From: Paramecium octaurelia
Lineage: Eukaryota > Ciliophora > Oligohymenophorea > Peniculida > Parameciidae
Reading direction: 5' to 3'
Length of the DNA: 38,414 bases
NCBI GenBank assembly: GCA_905182995.1
Contig: CAJJDP010000014.1
Location: 733,639-772,052, forward strand
Shown: in pieces, positions 36,401-38,414 of the stretch
Layout: each line of letters starts with the position of its first letter
Position numbering within the stretch: the first letter of the stretch is position 1
Translations under genes and position numbers: made by a program
The notes under the pieces: model-generated
Databases searched by the model: none
The model's input: only the letters and a program-made list of their open reading frames with translations
What the model was told of the DNA's origin: nothing

Positions 36401-38064
36401 ATTTTCAAAAGCTTCTTCAAATCTAAACATTTCAGTTAATGTCATTGCTAAGAATTCAGGAATAGTAAATAGTACCTTTGCCTTTATACAAGTCATAATG
36501 TTCTGGATTTTTCTAAATTGCTAAATCAAAATTTTCCAAAGCTTCTTCAAACCTAAACATTTTAAATAATGTCGTTGCTAAGAAAGAAGAAATAGTAAAT
36601 AGTACCTTTGCCTTTATACAAGTCATAATGTTCTGGATTTTTCTAAATTGCCAAATCAAAATTTTCCAAAGCTTCTACAAATCTATTCATTTCAAATAAT
36701 GTCATTGCTAAGAAATCATAAATAATTAATAATACCTTTGTCTTTATAAATGTCAGAATTTTCTGGATTTATCTAAATTGCTAAATCATAATTTTCCAAA
36801 GATTCCTAAAACCTGTTCATTTGTCCTAATGTAAGAGCAAAGAAATCATAAATAGTTAATAGTACCTTTGTCATGATATATTTCATAATCTTATGGATTT
36901 TTCTAAAGTGCTAAATCAAAATTTTCCAAAGATTCCTAAAATCTATTCATTTCAAATAATATTGTTGCTAAGCAATTAGAAATAGTAAATAGTACCTTTG
37001 CCTTTATACAAGTCATAATGTTCTGGATTTTTCTAAATTGCTAAATCCAAATTTTCCAAAGCTTCTTCAAATCTACACATTGTAAATAATGTAATAGCTA
37101 AGAAATAATAAATATTTAATAATACCTCTGTCTTTATAAACATCAGAATTTTCTGGATTTTTCTAAATTGCTAAATCAAAATTTTCCAAAGCTTCTTCAA
37201 ACTTAAACAATTTAAATAATGTCGTTGCTAAGAAATTAGAAATAGTAAATAGTACCTTTGCCTTTATACAAGTCATAATGTTCTGGATTTTTCTAAATTG
37301 CTAAATCAAAATTTTCCAAAGCCTCCTCAAATCTATTCATTTCAATTAAAGTCATAGCTAAGAAATCATAAATAATTAATTACACCTTTGTCTTTATAAA
37401 TGTCAGAATTTTCTGGATTTTTCTAAATTGCTAAATCAAAATTTTCCAAAGCCTCCTCAAATCTATTCATTTCAAATAATGTCATAGCTAAGAAATCATA
37501 AATCATTAATAGTACCTTTCCTAAGATATATTTCAGAATCTTCTGAATTATTTTCTATTCCTATATCAATATTTTTCAATCCTTTGTCTGAATTTCCAAT
37601 TTATTCTAAAGTTATTGCTATAATATTTTTCTACATTTAAAGGAATAATATTTCGAATCTACTAGATTATTTTTTATAGCTGAATGATTAATATCTTCTG
37701 CACATATTTTCTTATTTTCATGTTACGATATCATTAATTATCTCTTAATTGTTTTCCTTTTACTAAACATTTCTTTCTGCTTTTTCTGCTCTTTTTACTC
37801 TTTTGTTAGCGTTCTCTTTTAACTTTTCACTAATTTTAAATTAAAGCTTGCTCTATAGATATGGCCTTCTATCTATAAGATGAAAATTTAATTAAATGAG
37901 CTTAGTTGTTTGAAAATTGGTATCAATGATATGTAAGGAATTTCCTTAACTAAACCCAACTAATTGTTTTGATATTCCTCTCTAAATATCATAATTAATT
38001 ATTAAACTTCAAATAATAGAAATTAAATAAATAGATCTGTAAATGGAGTTGGTAATGCCTACAT
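30419..38064 (-). CDS. Giant TPR-repeat protein, one 102-nt exon per repeat, 56 introns
   Basis: Tetratricopeptide repeats stack as helix pairs and act as protein-binding scaffolds. Fifty-four consecutive exons of exactly 102 nt each encode one 34-residue TPR, typically AMTLFEMNRFEEALENFDLA then IQKNPENSDIYKDKG, or the variant AITLRQMNRFQESLDNFDLA then IQKNPEHYDLYNGKG. Every exon ends after the first base of the Gly/Ala codon, followed by GTA...TAG, nearly always 28 nt. The 54-nt exon 30545-30598 and the last exon 30419-30516 encode a non-TPR C terminus (NFTPQFNYQK, TGA 30419-30421). The exons I inspected have no in-frame TGA. Spliced length from ATG 38064 is 6,090 nt, exactly 2,030 codons with the stop. 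This ATG is the first after an in-frame TGA; 37992 is a second candidate. The N-terminal part is basic and Gln/Lys-rich (KEQKEQKKQKEMFSKRK) without a known domain, then half a TPR (AIKNNLVDSKYYSFK). If the odd 17-nt first intron is not spliced, translation could start at 37636. Confidence 0.9.
31081..33240 (-). repeat. Higher-order duplications of several TPR units
   Basis: Multi-unit blocks recur inside the array. About 31081-31370 matches 32381-32670 (offset 1300 bp, ten units). A block beginning near 31331 recurs near 31851 (offset 520, four units) and near 32760 (offset 1429, eleven units minus one base, the base lost from the 27-nt intron). The order of variant units is preserved within each block. 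The array has therefore grown by copying runs of units as well as single ones. Confidence 0.8.
32679..32705 (-). other. 27-nt intron without in-frame stop
   Basis: On the minus strand it starts GTATTATTAATG and ends GATTTCTTAG. It is one base shorter than its 28-nt sisters. Reading through it from the upstream phase gives GIINDFDFLA with no stop and no frame change, so retention would simply add nine residues between two TPRs. The sister introns shift the frame, and the common types carry an in-frame TGA at intron positions 18-20. Confidence 0.85.
33541..34450 (-). repeat. Seven identical 130-bp TPR units
   Basis: Seven adjacent units starting at 33541, 33671, 33801, 33931, 34061, 34191 and 34321 are identical by eye across exon and intron. 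They encode the RQMNRFQESLDNFDLAIQKN variant. Identity of the introns as well as the exons means very recent duplication or gene conversion of the whole module. Copy number here is the part of the assembly most likely to be wrong. Confidence 0.9.
37618..37634 (-). other. Putative 17-nt intron at the first homologous splice position
   Basis: The segment (GTAGAAAAATATTATAG on the minus strand) sits at the same point of the repeat as the other introns. Thirteen codons follow the AI of AIKNNLVDSKYYSFK before it, as in every other unit, and the next TPR exon is exactly 102 nt. Removing it joins the N-terminal part to the array in phase. It is shorter than the usual lower limit I know for Paramecium introns, so splicing is uncertain. 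Confidence 0.55.
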
Positions 38065-38244
38065 GTCTAGTCCTTTTCAGGAAAATGATAGTTTAAAGCA
38101 CAGTTAGCCTTTTATATAACCGTTGTCTCTTGCTTCACGCAATTTTATTTATGACTATGACCCAAGTAGTTATAAAAAATTTGTGTGATTGTGAAAAAAA
38201 TTCCTTTTGAAAAAAACATTTTCCCATTATACCCAACTCCTTTA
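38065..38244. promoter_or_regulatory. 5' flank of the TPR gene
   Basis: The region directly upstream of the chosen start must hold the promoter if the gene is expressed. No specific element is recognisable. An in-frame TGA lies four codons before ATG 38064, which limits any further N-terminal extension in this frame. Confidence 0.35.
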
Positions 38245-38414
38245 ATTGCTTGCTAACTAGGTGAAACTGCATACCTAGCTCCCTTTTTATTGCTTGCTAA
38301 CTAGGTAAAATTTGTGGAAGCCCGACTGTTTTGCTTGACTCGTTCTGCCTGTTGCTAGATTTCCCAATCTTTTAGCCTAGACCTTGTCTAGCCGTTGCGG
38401 CGTGGAAGCCCGAC
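38245..38414. repeat. GC-richer repetitive edge
   Basis: ATTGCTTGCTAACTAGGT occurs at 38245 and again at 38289 (44 bp apart). GTGGAAGCCCGAC occurs at 38314-38326 and 38402-38414 (88 bp apart, twice 44), the last copy ending exactly at the window edge. Base composition is clearly richer in G and C than the rest. It looks like the beginning of a minisatellite or other repeat that continues outside; no telomeric C4A2/C3A3-type repeats are seen. Confidence 0.6.

Larger units (their letters stand above)
30599..37634 (-). repeat. 130-bp exon-plus-intron tandem array (54 units)
   Basis: The DNA repeats with a period of 130 bp, that is 102 bp of TPR exon plus 28 bp of intron. The intron's plus-strand left end falls at 30599 and every 130 bp to 32679. 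After one 27-nt intron it falls at 32808 and every 130 bp to 37488, then at 37618. I checked the phase at many points across the array and found no other slip. Units differ by substitutions, not by length. The left and right ends are more diverged than the middle. Confidence 0.95.

Noticed and set aside
30599..37515. The 28-nt segments of the TPR array as very short internal eliminated sequences (TA-bounded germline DNA) rather than introns
   Set aside because: The TA-to-TA excision would remove 26 bp and leave 104 bp per unit, which breaks the frame. Removing GTA...TAG (28 nt) leaves 102 bp and a perfect 34-residue TPR. The ends also do not match the TAYAG-type consensus.
1..38414. tRNA, rRNA or CRISPR features and telomeric repeats
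   Set aside because: No T-loop/anticodon arrangement, conserved rRNA core, direct-repeat-spacer array or C4A2/C3A3 telomere tract was seen on either strand.

Overview
The window looks like nuclear DNA of a ciliate, most likely Paramecium. It is very AT-rich. Recognisable proteins (tubulin, WD40, TPR, cysteine-rich) read through only if TAA and TAG mean glutamine and TGA is the stop. The one large intact gene carries 27-28 nt introns of the GTA...TAG type, the Paramecium size class. Under this code, open frames of 100-190 codons arise by chance in such AT-rich DNA, so I name genes only where family motifs are visible. Other frames are marked as weak.

Layout. 1-3266: mostly empty, with one weak coding remnant (1765-2250). 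3267-4537 (-): a divergent alpha-like tubulin with one single-base frameshift, a shortened H1-S2 loop, a Lys in place of the catalytic Glu, and no acidic tail. 4538-9506: AT-rich DNA with two weak remnants (5420-5995, 8175-9073). 9507-12380 (+): two WD40 genes of one family side by side, both broken by frameshifts and in-frame TGA codons. 12381-24250: remnants on both strands (14590-15612 -, 15788-16153 +, 19329-20059 -) and two exact direct duplications of 1200 and 1279 bp, each separated by a single N. These are almost certainly unmerged contig overlaps. 24250-26749 (+): a cysteine-rich, surface-protein-like gene remnant (21 Cys in 161 codons) followed by further fragments. 26750-30418: nothing I can support.

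30419-38064 (-) is the main find. It is a TPR protein of about 2,029 residues in which every TPR is its own exon: 54 consecutive exons of exactly 102 nt (34 codons), separated by introns at the same phase-1 position, almost all exactly 28 nt. The DNA repeat is therefore 130 bp, not a multiple of three, and only splicing restores the frame. The summed exons come to 6,090 nt, exactly 2,030 codons including the stop. Seven adjacent 130-bp units (33541-34450) are identical by eye, introns included, so exon-intron modules are being duplicated as units. One intron (32679-32705) has lost a base, and with it both the frame-shifting length and the in-frame TGA that the others carry.

38245-38414: a more GC-rich, repetitive edge running off the window.

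The genes do not form a pathway. The picture is one actively amplifying TPR gene beside a field of decaying paralogues. That is unusual for the compact Paramecium macronuclear genome, and would fit a subtelomeric or germline-limited region.
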